A stretch of DNA of 64,000 nt from a candidate division KSB1 bacterium (lineage in GTDB: Bacteria; Zhuqueibacterota; Zhuqueibacteria; Zhuqueibacterales; Zhuqueibacteraceae), in contig JAPDQB010000002.1 in the NCBI GenBank assembly GCA_034506175.1, positions 151,333 to 215,332 on the forward strand. Direction: 5' to 3'. A model generated the notes under the pieces. That model made no database searches, was not told where the DNA came from, and worked only from the letters and a program-made list of their open reading frames with translations. Positions 47,769 to 56,024 of the stretch are shown one piece after another. The translations under genes were made by a program, and so were the position numbers. Positions within the stretch are counted from its first letter, which is position 1. Each line of letters starts with the position of its first letter.

Positions 47769-48338
47769 ATGAAAGCAACTGATGATTTGATGCTCATACG
47801 GCAATGTCTCGAAGGCCGGCGCGAGGCTTTCGAGGAGTTGATCGCCCGCTATCAAAAAGTCGTGTTCAATGTGGCGTTGCGCCTGGTCAAGGATTATCAG
47901 GATGCGCAGGACCTGGCGCAAACTGTTTTTATCAAAGCCTACGAAAGGCTCGATCGTTTCGATGCCCGGCACAAATTCTTCAGCTGGATTTACCGCATCG
48001 CCGTCAACGAGTCGCTGAATTTCATTAAACGCAGCCGGCGCTTCGAAAAATTGGACGAAAGCGCCGAGTATGCCGCCGTTGAACCCGCTTCGGATAAAAA
48101 CCATGAGGAGAGTGAAATGAGCCGCAACGTGCAAAACGCTTTGATGGAGCTGGAAATCGATCACCGCGCCGTGATCGTGCTCAAGCACTTTGAAGATCTT
48201 TCGTACCAGGAGATCGCCTACATTCTCGACCTTCCGGAAAAAACCGTCAAGTCGCGGTTGTTTACGGCCAGACAAATATTGAAAGAAATCTTGATCAAAA
48301 AAGGATATTTGCAACATGATCGCCGACAAATTCATTGA
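47769..48338 (+). CDS. ECF-type RNA polymerase sigma factor
   Basis: 189 residues. Region 2 is FEELIARYQKVVFNVALRL to HKFFSWIYRIAVNESLNFIKR, and region 4 is LEIDHRAVIVLKHFEDLSYQEIAYILDLPEKTVKSRLFTARQILK. It overlaps the anti-sigma gene by 23 bases, so it heads an operon with it and likely the repeat protein. The upstream 255 bases hold no gene, including an AT-rich stretch; no promoter can be named with confidence. Confidence 0.93.
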   Translation: MKATDDLMLIRQCLEGRREAFEELIARYQKVVFNVALRLVKDYQDAQDLAQTVFIKAYERLDRFDARHKFFSWIYRIAVNESLNFIKRSRRFEKLDESAEYAAVEPASDKNHEESEMSRNVQNALMELEIDHRAVIVLKHFEDLSYQEIAYILDLPEKTVKSRLFTARQILKEILIKKGYLQHDRRQIH

Positions 48339-49098
48339 GCTGATGCACCAAGAAATCGACGGCGCCAATTCCCCAAAAGAGAGCGCGAAACTGCAAGCTT
48401 TTCTCGCCTCGAATCCGGAAGCCCGCAAGCTTTACGAAGAGCTGGCGTCGATGTCGAGCCTTTTGCAGGAGGTGAAGCCCGTCGAGCCGCCGGCGTATTT
48501 GCCGCATGTGATCATGAACCGGCTGCCGACGAATCGCTATGCGAGCCGGCCCGCAGCGAATTGGGTGGCGGGTTTCCGCGAGTGGTTGGCAACGAATTTC
48601 AGCCCCAAATCTGCCTTCGCTTTTGCCGGCGGCGCGATCATGGGCATTGTGATGTACGCGCTGCTGGTGCAGACAACGTTGCAAAGCCCGGCCGAAGATT
48701 GGAGCAAGCTTTCCGGCGCGATGATCCAGCGCGAGACGGTTGAAAACCTCAAGACGGTTCAAACCCTGGAAATCAATGGCCAAAATGTCGCCGGCAAAAT
48801 TGATTTGAAAAACACCGAGAATCTCGTTGCCGCCGAGTTGGCGCTCGATTCCAGCCAACCCATCGAGGTGACCATCAGTTTTGATGAAAAGCAGCTCGGC
48901 TTGAAGAGCTTGACGATGCTGGATGAATCGGCCGCGAGCGAAGCGATTATTATTTCCGGCGCGGCGCAATTGACGCACGCCGGCTCGAGACGCTATGCCA
49001 TCATTTTAACGAAAAAAGCTCCGGCAGTCAGGCTGGAGTTCAAGATCGCCGGCGCGGGTGAGGTGTTGTATGAAAAATCCGCGGTCATTTCACCTTGA
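48316..49098 (+). CDS. Membrane anti-sigma factor
   Basis: 260 residues from ATG 48316, with AAAAGGAT upstream. The cytoplasmic N-terminal domain starts MIADKFIELMHQEIDGANSP, typical of zinc-less anti-sigma domains, followed by one membrane helix (FAFAGGAIMGIVMYALLVQ) and a periplasmic beta-rich domain. It likely holds the ECF sigma factor at the membrane until a periplasmic signal arrives. The gene follows and overlaps the sigma gene. Confidence 0.82.
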   Translation: MIADKFIELMHQEIDGANSPKESAKLQAFLASNPEARKLYEELASMSSLLQEVKPVEPPAYLPHVIMNRLPTNRYASRPAANWVAGFREWLATNFSPKSAFAFAGGAIMGIVMYALLVQTTLQSPAEDWSKLSGAMIQRETVENLKTVQTLEINGQNVAGKIDLKNTENLVAAELALDSSQPIEVTISFDEKQLGLKSLTMLDESAASEAIIISGAAQLTHAGSRRYAIILTKKAPAVRLEFKIAGAGEVLYEKSAVISP

Positions 49099-49193
49099 TG
49101 AAACTTTGCCAACTTTTTTAGCCGGCGATTGTACTTCATAAAAACTCGGAATCAACAACAAATTCTCACATCCCACATCACAGGGAGGTTGTC

Positions 49194-50024
49194 ATGAGCA
49201 ATTTAACGAACCGCAAAGGTTTGTGGGTGATCGGCGGCGTAATCGTCGCAGTGACTGCGATCATCTATCTTTCCTTTTATGGTTTCCTGCCTTCGACAGA
49301 AGACGTGACCGGCACGATCGGCGGCGTGAAAAAAGCGGAGAAATACCGCTCCGAGCAAATGAGCGAAAAGGATGTCGTGCTCACACCTTCTCAAATTCAG
49401 GAGTTGCTGCAAAACGACAAAGTTCAAAAGCTCTTGTCGAGTCCCGATTTCAAAGCCGCCATGTCCGATGCAGCGGTGCGTGCGGCTTTGACGAGTCCGG
49501 AGTTGCGCGCCGCCATGGCTGATGCTGAGGTGCGGGCAGCGATGGCCAATCCGGCATTGCATGCTGCCTTGGCGAGTCCGGCGTTGCAAGCGGCCATGTC
49601 TGATGCGGCGTTACGCGCGGCATTGACGAGCCCGGAAATGCAGGCGGCGTTGGCAAGCGCGGAAGTTCGCGCGGCATTGTCCAGCCCGGAGTTGCGTTCG
49701 GCGTTGGCGAGCCCGGCGCTGCAAGCGGCATTGACGAGCGCTGAGATTCGCGCGGCGTTGGCGAGCCCCGAATTGCGAGCGGCCTTGGCGAGTCCGGCGG
49801 TGCAAGCCGCCATGTCTGATGTGGCATTGCGCGCGGCCCTCACAAGTCCGGCGCTGCAAGCGGCGCTGGCGAGTCCCGATTTGCGCTCGGCGGTGATGAG
49901 TCCGGAATTGCGCGGGTTTATGGCCAATCCGGAATTGCAAGCCGCCATGGCAAATGTCGAGCTGCGCGCGGCGTTGAGCAATGCCGATTTCCAAACCGCG
50001 CTGGTCGCCGCGATTCGTGAATAA
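49194..50024 (+). CDS. Membrane-anchored protein of 21 nine-residue Ala-rich repeats
   Basis: 276 residues. A membrane helix (GLWVIGGVIVAVTAIIYLSF) is followed by a linker (STEDVTGTIGGVKKAEKYRS), a helical stretch (LTPSQIQELLQNDKVQKLLS), then residues 83-271 made of 21 units of 9 residues such as SPELRAALA, SPALQAAMS, DAALRAALT and NPELQAAMA, ending in AAIRE. The period is exact with no indels. Each unit has S/D/N-P or similar at the turn and Ala at fixed spots, so the fold may be a compact helical solenoid or a coiled array; no family is recognised. The ribosome site is GGGAGG, with ATG 49194. It lies directly after the sigma/anti-sigma pair, so it may be regulated by them. Confidence 0.85.
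   Translation: MSNLTNRKGLWVIGGVIVAVTAIIYLSFYGFLPSTEDVTGTIGGVKKAEKYRSEQMSEKDVVLTPSQIQELLQNDKVQKLLSSPDFKAAMSDAAVRAALTSPELRAAMADAEVRAAMANPALHAALASPALQAAMSDAALRAALTSPEMQAALASAEVRAALSSPELRSALASPALQAALTSAEIRAALASPELRAALASPAVQAAMSDVALRAALTSPALQAALASPDLRSAVMSPELRGFMANPELQAAMANVELRAALSNADFQTALVAAIRE
49440..50006 (+). repeat. Tandem 27-base coding repeat, 21 units
   Basis: The 9-residue protein repeat is coded by 27-base units from 49440 to 50006. Unit DNA sequences vary at synonymous and non-synonymous positions, for example GCGGCATTGACGAGCCCG against GCGGCGTTGGCGAGCCCC, so the array is old and not a recent expansion. The repetition also keeps all reverse frames open, which explains several spurious antisense open frames. 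Confidence 0.9.
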
Positions 50025-50094
50025 GCGCCTGCTTTCTCTTCTTATAATAAACGCGACGCAACAAACCCTTCACGCTTACGCGACACACAGGCGT

Positions 50095-50133
50095 AAAAAG
50101 GAGATGCCACCCTCGGGGGTGGTGTCTCCTTTT
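50095..50133 (+). terminator. Intrinsic terminator after the repeat-protein gene
   Basis: AAAAAGGAGATGCCACC (50095-50111) pairs with GGTGGTGTCTCCTTTT (50118-50133), a strong stem with a short GC-rich loop and a final T run. It closes the sigma/anti-sigma/repeat-protein operon. Confidence 0.9.
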
Positions 50134-50163
50134 GTCGTTTTCATCAACGCCGGGAGGAAAACC

Positions 50164-53136
50164 ATGCCCCGTACTGCTTCGACGGATGATTCCCGCCGGG
50201 CTTATCGCCAGGCCGGCGTCATTTTTCTGCTGACGACGGTTCTGCTTTTGCCGTCTTTGTCTTTTGCGCAATTTCAGATCTTCGAAACCCCCAATCTCAA
50301 ATTAATTTACTACACCAAAGCCCACGAATATCTCGTGCCGCACGTGGCGCGTTGTTTTGAGAACGCGCTGCAATTTCATCAGCGGCTTTTCGATTACACG
50401 CCGACGGAAAAAGTCACCATTTTTTTGCAGGATTTGCGCGATTACGGTTACGGCGGCGCCGAATCCGTGCCGAAAAATTTTCTCGTCATCGGCATGGCGC
50501 CGTTCAGTTATGATTATGAAACCATGCCGGCCAACGAACGCATGAACTGGATGATGAATCACGAGCTGGTTCACCTCGTCACGATGGACAAGGCCGCGGC
50601 CACCGACCGGTTTTATCAAAACCTTTTCTTCGGCAAAGTCGCGCCGAACGCTGCGCATCCGGTTTCGATGTTCTACAGCTATCTCACCAATCCGCGGCGG
50701 TACACCACGCGCTGGTTTCTCTAGGGCAGCGCGGTGTTTCTCGAGACCTGGATGGCCGGCGGTTTGGGCCGCGCCCTCGGCGGGTACGACGAAATGGTTT
50801 TTCGCACGATGGTGCGCGACAGCAGTTACATCTACGATGTCGTCGGCCTGGAATCCGAAGGCACGGCCGTTGATTTTCAAGTCGGCGTCAACGCCTATTT
50901 GTACGGCACGCGCTTCATGAGCCATCTCGCTTATCAATACGGCCCGCAGAAGCTCATCGACTGGATCAAACGCAGCCGCGGCAGCAAGGCTTACTACTCG
51001 GCGCAGTTCAAGAAAATTTACGGCGCCTCGCTGGACGCCGAATGGTCGCGCTGGATTCGCTTCGAGCATGAATGGCAGCGCGCCAATCTCGACTCGCTGC
51101 GCTCGAGCCCGATCACGCCCAATCGCCGGCTCTCGCGCCACACGCTCGGCTCGATCTCTCGCGCTTTTTTTGACCCGGCGAGCCGCCGGCTTTACGCCGG
51201 CGTGCGTTATCCCGGACAATTGGCTCAGATCGTGGCGATCAACGTTGACGACGGCAGCATGAAAAATATTTGCGAAATCAAAGGCCCGGCGCTGTATTTC
51301 GTCACCTCGCTCGCTTACGATCCGGACAAGGGCGTGTTGTTTTATACCACCGACAACAACGGCTGGCGTGACTTGAATGTTGTGGAGATTAAAACCGGCC
51401 GGTCGCAACGCCTGATCCGCGATGCGCGCGTCGGCGAATTGGCGTTCAACGCCGCGGACCGCTCGCTGTGGGGCGTGCGGCATTATCTCGGCATCTCGAC
51501 GCTGGTGCGCATGCCGCCGCCGTACACCGAGTGGAATCAGATTTATTCGTTGCCTTACGGCAAGGATATTTTCGATATCGATATTTCGCCCGACGGCGCG
51601 AAGCTGACCGCCGGCGAGGTTGAAATCAGCGGCCGGCAGAAACTGATCAAAATGGACATCGCCAAATTGCTGGCCGGCGATCATGCGCACGAGGTGCTGT
51701 TTGATTTCGAAAACAGTGCGCCGGCGAATTTCGTTTTTTCGGCGGACGGCAAGCATCTGTTCGGCTCGTCGTATTATTCGGGCGTGTCCAACATTTACCG
51801 CTATGATTTTGCCGCCAAAGAAATGCAGGCGCTCAGCAATGCTGAAACCGGCTTTTCCCGGCCCGTGCCGCTGTCGGATGATTCGCTGATCGTCATGCGC
51901 TACAGCGGCAAAGGATTCGTGCCGGTGATGATTCCGAACCGGTCGCCGGAGCAGGTGAGCGCAATCAATTTTCTCGGCAATGCCATTGTGGAAAAATATC
52001 CAGTCGTTAAAAGCTGGGTTGCCGGCTCGCCGGCCGCCATCAAGCTGGATTCAACGAATACTTCGACGCGAGCGTACAGCATGTTGGCGGATATCCGTCT
52101 CGCCTCGGCGTATCCGATCGTGGAAGGCTATAAAGATTTTGCCGCGATCGGGATGGGATTGAATTTTGCGAATCCGCTGAGCTTGAGCGGAATGAATCTC
52201 AGCGTTTCCCATTCGCCGGCGGCGGATTTGCCGGCCTCGGAGCGCCTGCACGCCGGATTGGATTTTTATCATTGGCAGTGGAAAATCAGCGCGAAATACA
52301 ACGACGCGGATTTTTACGATTTGTTCGGCCCCACCAAACGCAGCCGCAAGGGCTATTCGCTGGCGCTGCAATACAAGAAGAATTTGCGCTATGACGAGCC
52401 TGGGGCGCTCGATTATCTTTTCAAAATCGCCGGCTACGGCGGCCTGGAAAAGCTGCCGGATTTTCAAAACGTCGCGGCCTCGTTTGACAAGTCACTGCTC
52501 TTGAACACCGGCCTGCAATATCAAAACCTGCGCAAATCGCTCGGCGCGGTGGATGACGAAAAGGGCGTGAAGTGGCAGTTGCTGGCGCAAAACAACTACG
52601 TCAAGCAAAAACTTTTCCCGCGCCTTTATGCGACGTTCGATTACGGCCTGCCGCTGCCGATCAACCATTCGGCGATTTGGCTGCGAGCCTCGGCGGGACA
52701 ATCGTTCGGCGACCGCGACGAGCCGTTCGCCAATTTTTACTTCGGCGGCTTCGGCAACAATTGGATCGATTATTTGCCGGAAAAACGGTATCGCGAATTT
52801 GAGAGTTTCCCCGGCGTCGAGCTGAATGAAGTCGGCGGAACCAATTTTGGCAAGGCGCTGGTGGAGTGGACCCTGCCGCCGGTGCGGTTTCGCCGCTTCG
52901 GTTTTCCGGCGTTTTATTGCAACTGGGCGCGGCCGGCGCTGTTCGCTTCCGGCCTGGCAACGAATGTGGACAGCCAGCCGAATCGCCGCGAGCTGCTGAA
53001 TCTCGGCGGCCAGCTCGATTTCCGCCTCGTCATGCTGTCGCATCTCAACACGACGTTGTCCTTCGGCTACGCCGCCGCTGTTGAGAAAAACAGAAGGCCG
53101 TCGAAGGAGTTTATGGTGTCGTTGAAGATTTTATGA
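50164..53136 (+). pseudogene. Exported HExxH metalloprotease with WD40/TolB-like propeller, interrupted by one TAG
   Basis: ATG 50164, preceded by GGGAGGAAAACC, starts a protein with signal peptide (FLLTTVLLLPSLSFA). The gluzincin motif HELVHLVTMD is intact. The frame reads RRYTTRWFL, then TAG (50722-50724), and carries on in the same frame with GSAVFLETWMAGG. Related proteins read R-W-x-x-E-G-x-A-V-F-x-E-T-W-M here, so the TAG lies at the conserved Glu, the probable third zinc ligand, one base from GAG. After it come a propeller (TTDNNGWRDLNVVEI) and a C-terminal barrel-like region. Intact except for this stop. Confidence 0.85.
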
Positions 53137-53191
53137 ATTTGACCTTTTTACATTGCACGCGCAAACAAATTTTTCGATTCGGAGGAACAAA

Positions 53192-55837
53192 TTGAGACTC
53201 GCGCCAAAAGCCGGCCTTGTTCTTTTTACAATCGGCGCCTTGTTGCTCGGGCTGTGGAGCATGTCGCGCGTTCGGGTGCTGGCGGATGTGCCGTTCCGAT
53301 GGGAAAATCGTGACGATCATGTCGTCGTCACGGCACTCATCGATCCGTCGAGCGCCGTGGCGCCGGGCGATGTGCTGCTGCGCCTTGGGGAGGTTCCGGT
53401 GCGGCACAGCAGCGAGATCGAATTTGCCCTCGACGGCGTTCCCCAGAGCGAGCGCGTTGTGGCCGCCTTTCGGCGCGGTGAACATGAAATGGCCGTCGAG
53501 CTGGCCTTGCGGCCGCGCTTCTCCTGGCGTTACATCACGATCAATTTTTTCCTCGGCGTTTTTACGATGCTGATGGGCGCCTGGGTTTATTTCAGCAAAT
53601 CACGCGAGAAACGGGCGCGCCTCTTCTTTTGGCTCACCTTCACCCTGGGCGTGGCCATTCTCATCGCCACCGAACGGCTGCCGCCCGGGCCGAAACCGTG
53701 GATTTATATTTTGCCGGGTATTTATTGGTTTATTTATCCGTTCTTTCCGGCGGTTTTCGTGCATTTCATCACGAGCTTTCCGCGGGAAAAACTGGCGTTC
53801 CGCTCGGCGCGCGTGCAAACGCGGCTGATTTACGCGCCGGCCTTTTTTTTCGCCGTTGTCATGCAGGCTTCCCACCTTTTGACGCTGTTCAGCCGCGACG
53901 TCGAACACTTTCGCGACTACTTTCGCCTTTACGATTGGCACCGGCTTTACCTCGTTGTTTTTTTCTTCCTGGCGTTGGCGACTTTGCTGCATTCCCATCT
54001 CACCGCCAAAACCGGCAGCGACAAGGACAAGGTGCGCTGGGTGCTTTGGGGGCTGGCGGCGGGCTGCTCGCCGTTCATCGTGCTGTGGTCGATTCCGCTC
54101 ATTCTCGGCGCGGCGCCGTTGGTTCATGAAGATTTCACTTATCTGGCGCTGTTGCTGACGCCGCTGAGCATCGCGTTCGCCATCGTCAAGCATCGCTTCC
54201 TCGATATCGACGTCGTCATCAATCGCAGCCTGGTTTACGGCGTGCTCACCCTTATGATTGCCGGCGCCTATTTGCTGATTTCCGCGCTGGCCGGACAGGT
54301 TTTGCTGGCGATGAGTCCGGAGGCCAGCCGCAACGTGACGATTTTCTGCACGTTGATCGCGGCCTTGCTCTTCAATCCCGCCAAACAAAAAGTGCAAAAC
54401 TTTATCGACCGCACGTTTTATCGCGTCAAATACAATTATCGCCTGGTCACCAAGGAATTCAACCAGCGCATGGTAAAGATGCGCACCGAGGCCGAAGTGT
54501 TGGAAGAATTGGTGGCTCGGCTTCGCGCCGCTGTGCCGTTTGAACAAATGGCGATTTTATCTTATGCCTACGACCGCTTTGCAATCGTCACCGGTTTCGG
54601 CATCGGGGAAGACGCGCGCCGCCGGCTCGTTGCCGCCGAAAGCGCCGCCAGGTTGAAGCCGGCACTGCAATCTGCGCTGCTGGCCGCGGGCGACAGCCAA
54701 AGCGTTGCCGGCGCCGTGCTGGAACCGCCGTTGGCGGAGACGCATTTCGAAATGCTGCTGCCGGTGGCAATGAGCGCCGGGGAATCGGGCATCCTACTGC
54801 TCGGCCCCAAGCTCTCCGGCGAAAAATATTCGGAGGAGGATTTGGAGCTTTTTGCCGTGCTGGCGACCGAGGCGTTCAACGCCATCGCCCGCATCCGTTT
54901 TCAAGAAACCGCGATTCATGAGCGCGCGGAGCGGGAGAAATTGGAGGCGTTGAATCAACTGAAGGATGAAAAGAATCGCGAGCTGGAATTGAAAAATCAG
55001 GAAATCATCCGCGCCCAGGAAAAACTCATTACCCAGGAAAAACTCGCCTCGCTGGGCGCGCTGACCGCCGGCATAGCGCACGAGATCAAGAACCCGCTGA
55101 ACTTCGTGAACAATTTCGCCGCGCTGTCGGTGGAATTGGTGAATGAGTTGAAAGAAGAGCTTGTAAAAATTAAAACGAAAAACGTCAAACGTGAAACGGA
55201 CAGCGTTAATCCCGACGATTTTGAGAGCATCGAAGAAATGCTTGATACGTTGGCGCAAAACGCCGAGAAGATCAACCATCACGGCAAGCGCGCCGACAGC
55301 ATCGTGCGCAGCATGATGATGCACTCGCGGGGCAAGGCCGGCCAACGCGAAATGGCCGACATCAATCATCTGCTCGACGAATCGGTGAATTTGACCTACC
55401 ACGGCTTGCGGGCGCAGGATGCGTCGTTCAATATCAGCATCGAAAAGGAATACGACGAAACCGTGGGCCAGCTCAACGTCGTGCCGCAGGATTTGCAGCG
55501 CGTTTTTCTCAACATCATCAACAACGCCTGCTATGCGGCGCACGACAAGAAGATCAAGCTCGGCAATGATTTTTCCCCGAAACTGTCCGTCTTCAGCCGG
55601 AATTTGCAAAATAAAATCGAAATCCGCATTCGCGACAACGGCAACGGCATTCCGGCGGAGATTCGCGACAAGATTTTCAACCCGTTTTTTACGACGAAAC
55701 CAACCGGGCAGGGCACGGGCTTGGGGTTGTCGATCAGCTACGACATTATCGTGCAACAACACAAAGGTGAGATCAAAGTGGAGACGGAGGAGGGGAAGTT
55801 CACGGAGTTTGTGGTGCGGCTGCCGCGAAGTGTTTAG
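53192..55837 (+). CDS. PDZ plus multi-helix membrane sensor histidine kinase (ComP-like architecture), copy 1
   Basis: About 881 residues from TTG 53192 (GGAGG seven bases upstream), chosen also by alignment with the next kinase. Helix 1 (AGLVLFTIGALLLGLWSMSR) is followed by a periplasmic PDZ-like domain (GDVLLRLGEVPV... DGVPQSERVVAAFRRGEHEM), then about seven membrane helices (WIYILPGIYWFIYPFFPAVF, LLLTPLSIAFAIVKHRFLDI), a GAF-like region, coiled coil, H-box [16 protein letters not shown], and N, G1, F and G2 motifs ([40 protein letters not shown]). PDZ between helix 1 and a multi-helix bundle is the layout of ComP-type kinases. No linked response regulator. Paralog of the next gene. Confidence 0.9.
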   Translation: MRLAPKAGLVLFTIGALLLGLWSMSRVRVLADVPFRWENRDDHVVVTALIDPSSAVAPGDVLLRLGEVPVRHSSEIEFALDGVPQSERVVAAFRRGEHEMAVELALRPRFSWRYITINFFLGVFTMLMGAWVYFSKSREKRARLFFWLTFTLGVAILIATERLPPGPKPWIYILPGIYWFIYPFFPAVFVHFITSFPREKLAFRSARVQTRLIYAPAFFFAVVMQASHLLTLFSRDVEHFRDYFRLYDWHRLYLVVFFFLALATLLHSHLTAKTGSDKDKVRWVLWGLAAGCSPFIVLWSIPLILGAAPLVHEDFTYLALLLTPLSIAFAIVKHRFLDIDVVINRSLVYGVLTLMIAGAYLLISALAGQVLLAMSPEASRNVTIFCTLIAALLFNPAKQKVQNFIDRTFYRVKYNYRLVTKEFNQRMVKMRTEAEVLEELVARLRAAVPFEQMAILSYAYDRFAIVTGFGIGEDARRRLVAAESAARLKPALQSALLAAGDSQSVAGAVLEPPLAETHFEMLLPVAMSAGESGILLLGPKLSGEKYSEEDLELFAVLATEAFNAIARIRFQETAIHERAEREKLEALNQLKDEKNRELELKNQEIIRAQEKLITQEKLASLGALTAGIAHEIKNPLNFVNNFAALSVELVNELKEELVKIKTKNVKRETDSVNPDDFESIEEMLDTLAQNAEKINHHGKRADSIVRSMMMHSRGKAGQREMADINHLLDESVNLTYHGLRAQDASFNISIEKEYDETVGQLNVVPQDLQRVFLNIINNACYAAHDKKIKLGNDFSPKLSVFSRNLQNKIEIRIRDNGNGIPAEIRDKIFNPFFTTKPTGQGTGLGLSISYDIIVQQHKGEIKVETEEGKFTEFVVRLPRSV

Positions 55838-55855
55838 CGTCGAGGCCGCGCCCGC

Positions 55856-55880
55856 AGTGGGCAAAACTTGCCCTACAGTT
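55856..55880. repeat. Small GGGCAA-TTGCCC hairpin between the two PDZ kinases
   Basis: GGGCAA (55859-55864), loop, TTGCCC (55868-55873), flanked by GTGGG and CTAC ends. It is a short palindrome in the 187-base gap, possibly another dispersed repeat family. Confidence 0.5.
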
Positions 55881-56024
55881 AAACAACGACCACATGAATC
55901 TTAATCCTCTGATAACCGAACATTATAACGGCGTTGGGATTCCAGTTGACATTGGCGAAAGAATTCGTCATCCTATGAATCGATGCAAAAACAAGCAAAA
56001 CTTTTTATTGAAAGGATGATTGCT

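Noticed and set aside
49424..49981. Long Ala-rich open frames antisense to the nonapeptide repeat gene
   Set aside because: They come from the 27-base period, which keeps every frame open; the plus-strand gene has the ribosome site, membrane helix and terminator.
49440..50006. Tandem repeats as a CRISPR-like array
   Set aside because: The units are adjacent 27-base coding repeats with no spacers, and no cas genes are present.
39998..50724. Genome-wide TAG recoding
   Set aside because: Several intact genes (BNR protein, glcD, exonuclease III itself) end with TAG at the expected place, so TAG is a normal stop here.
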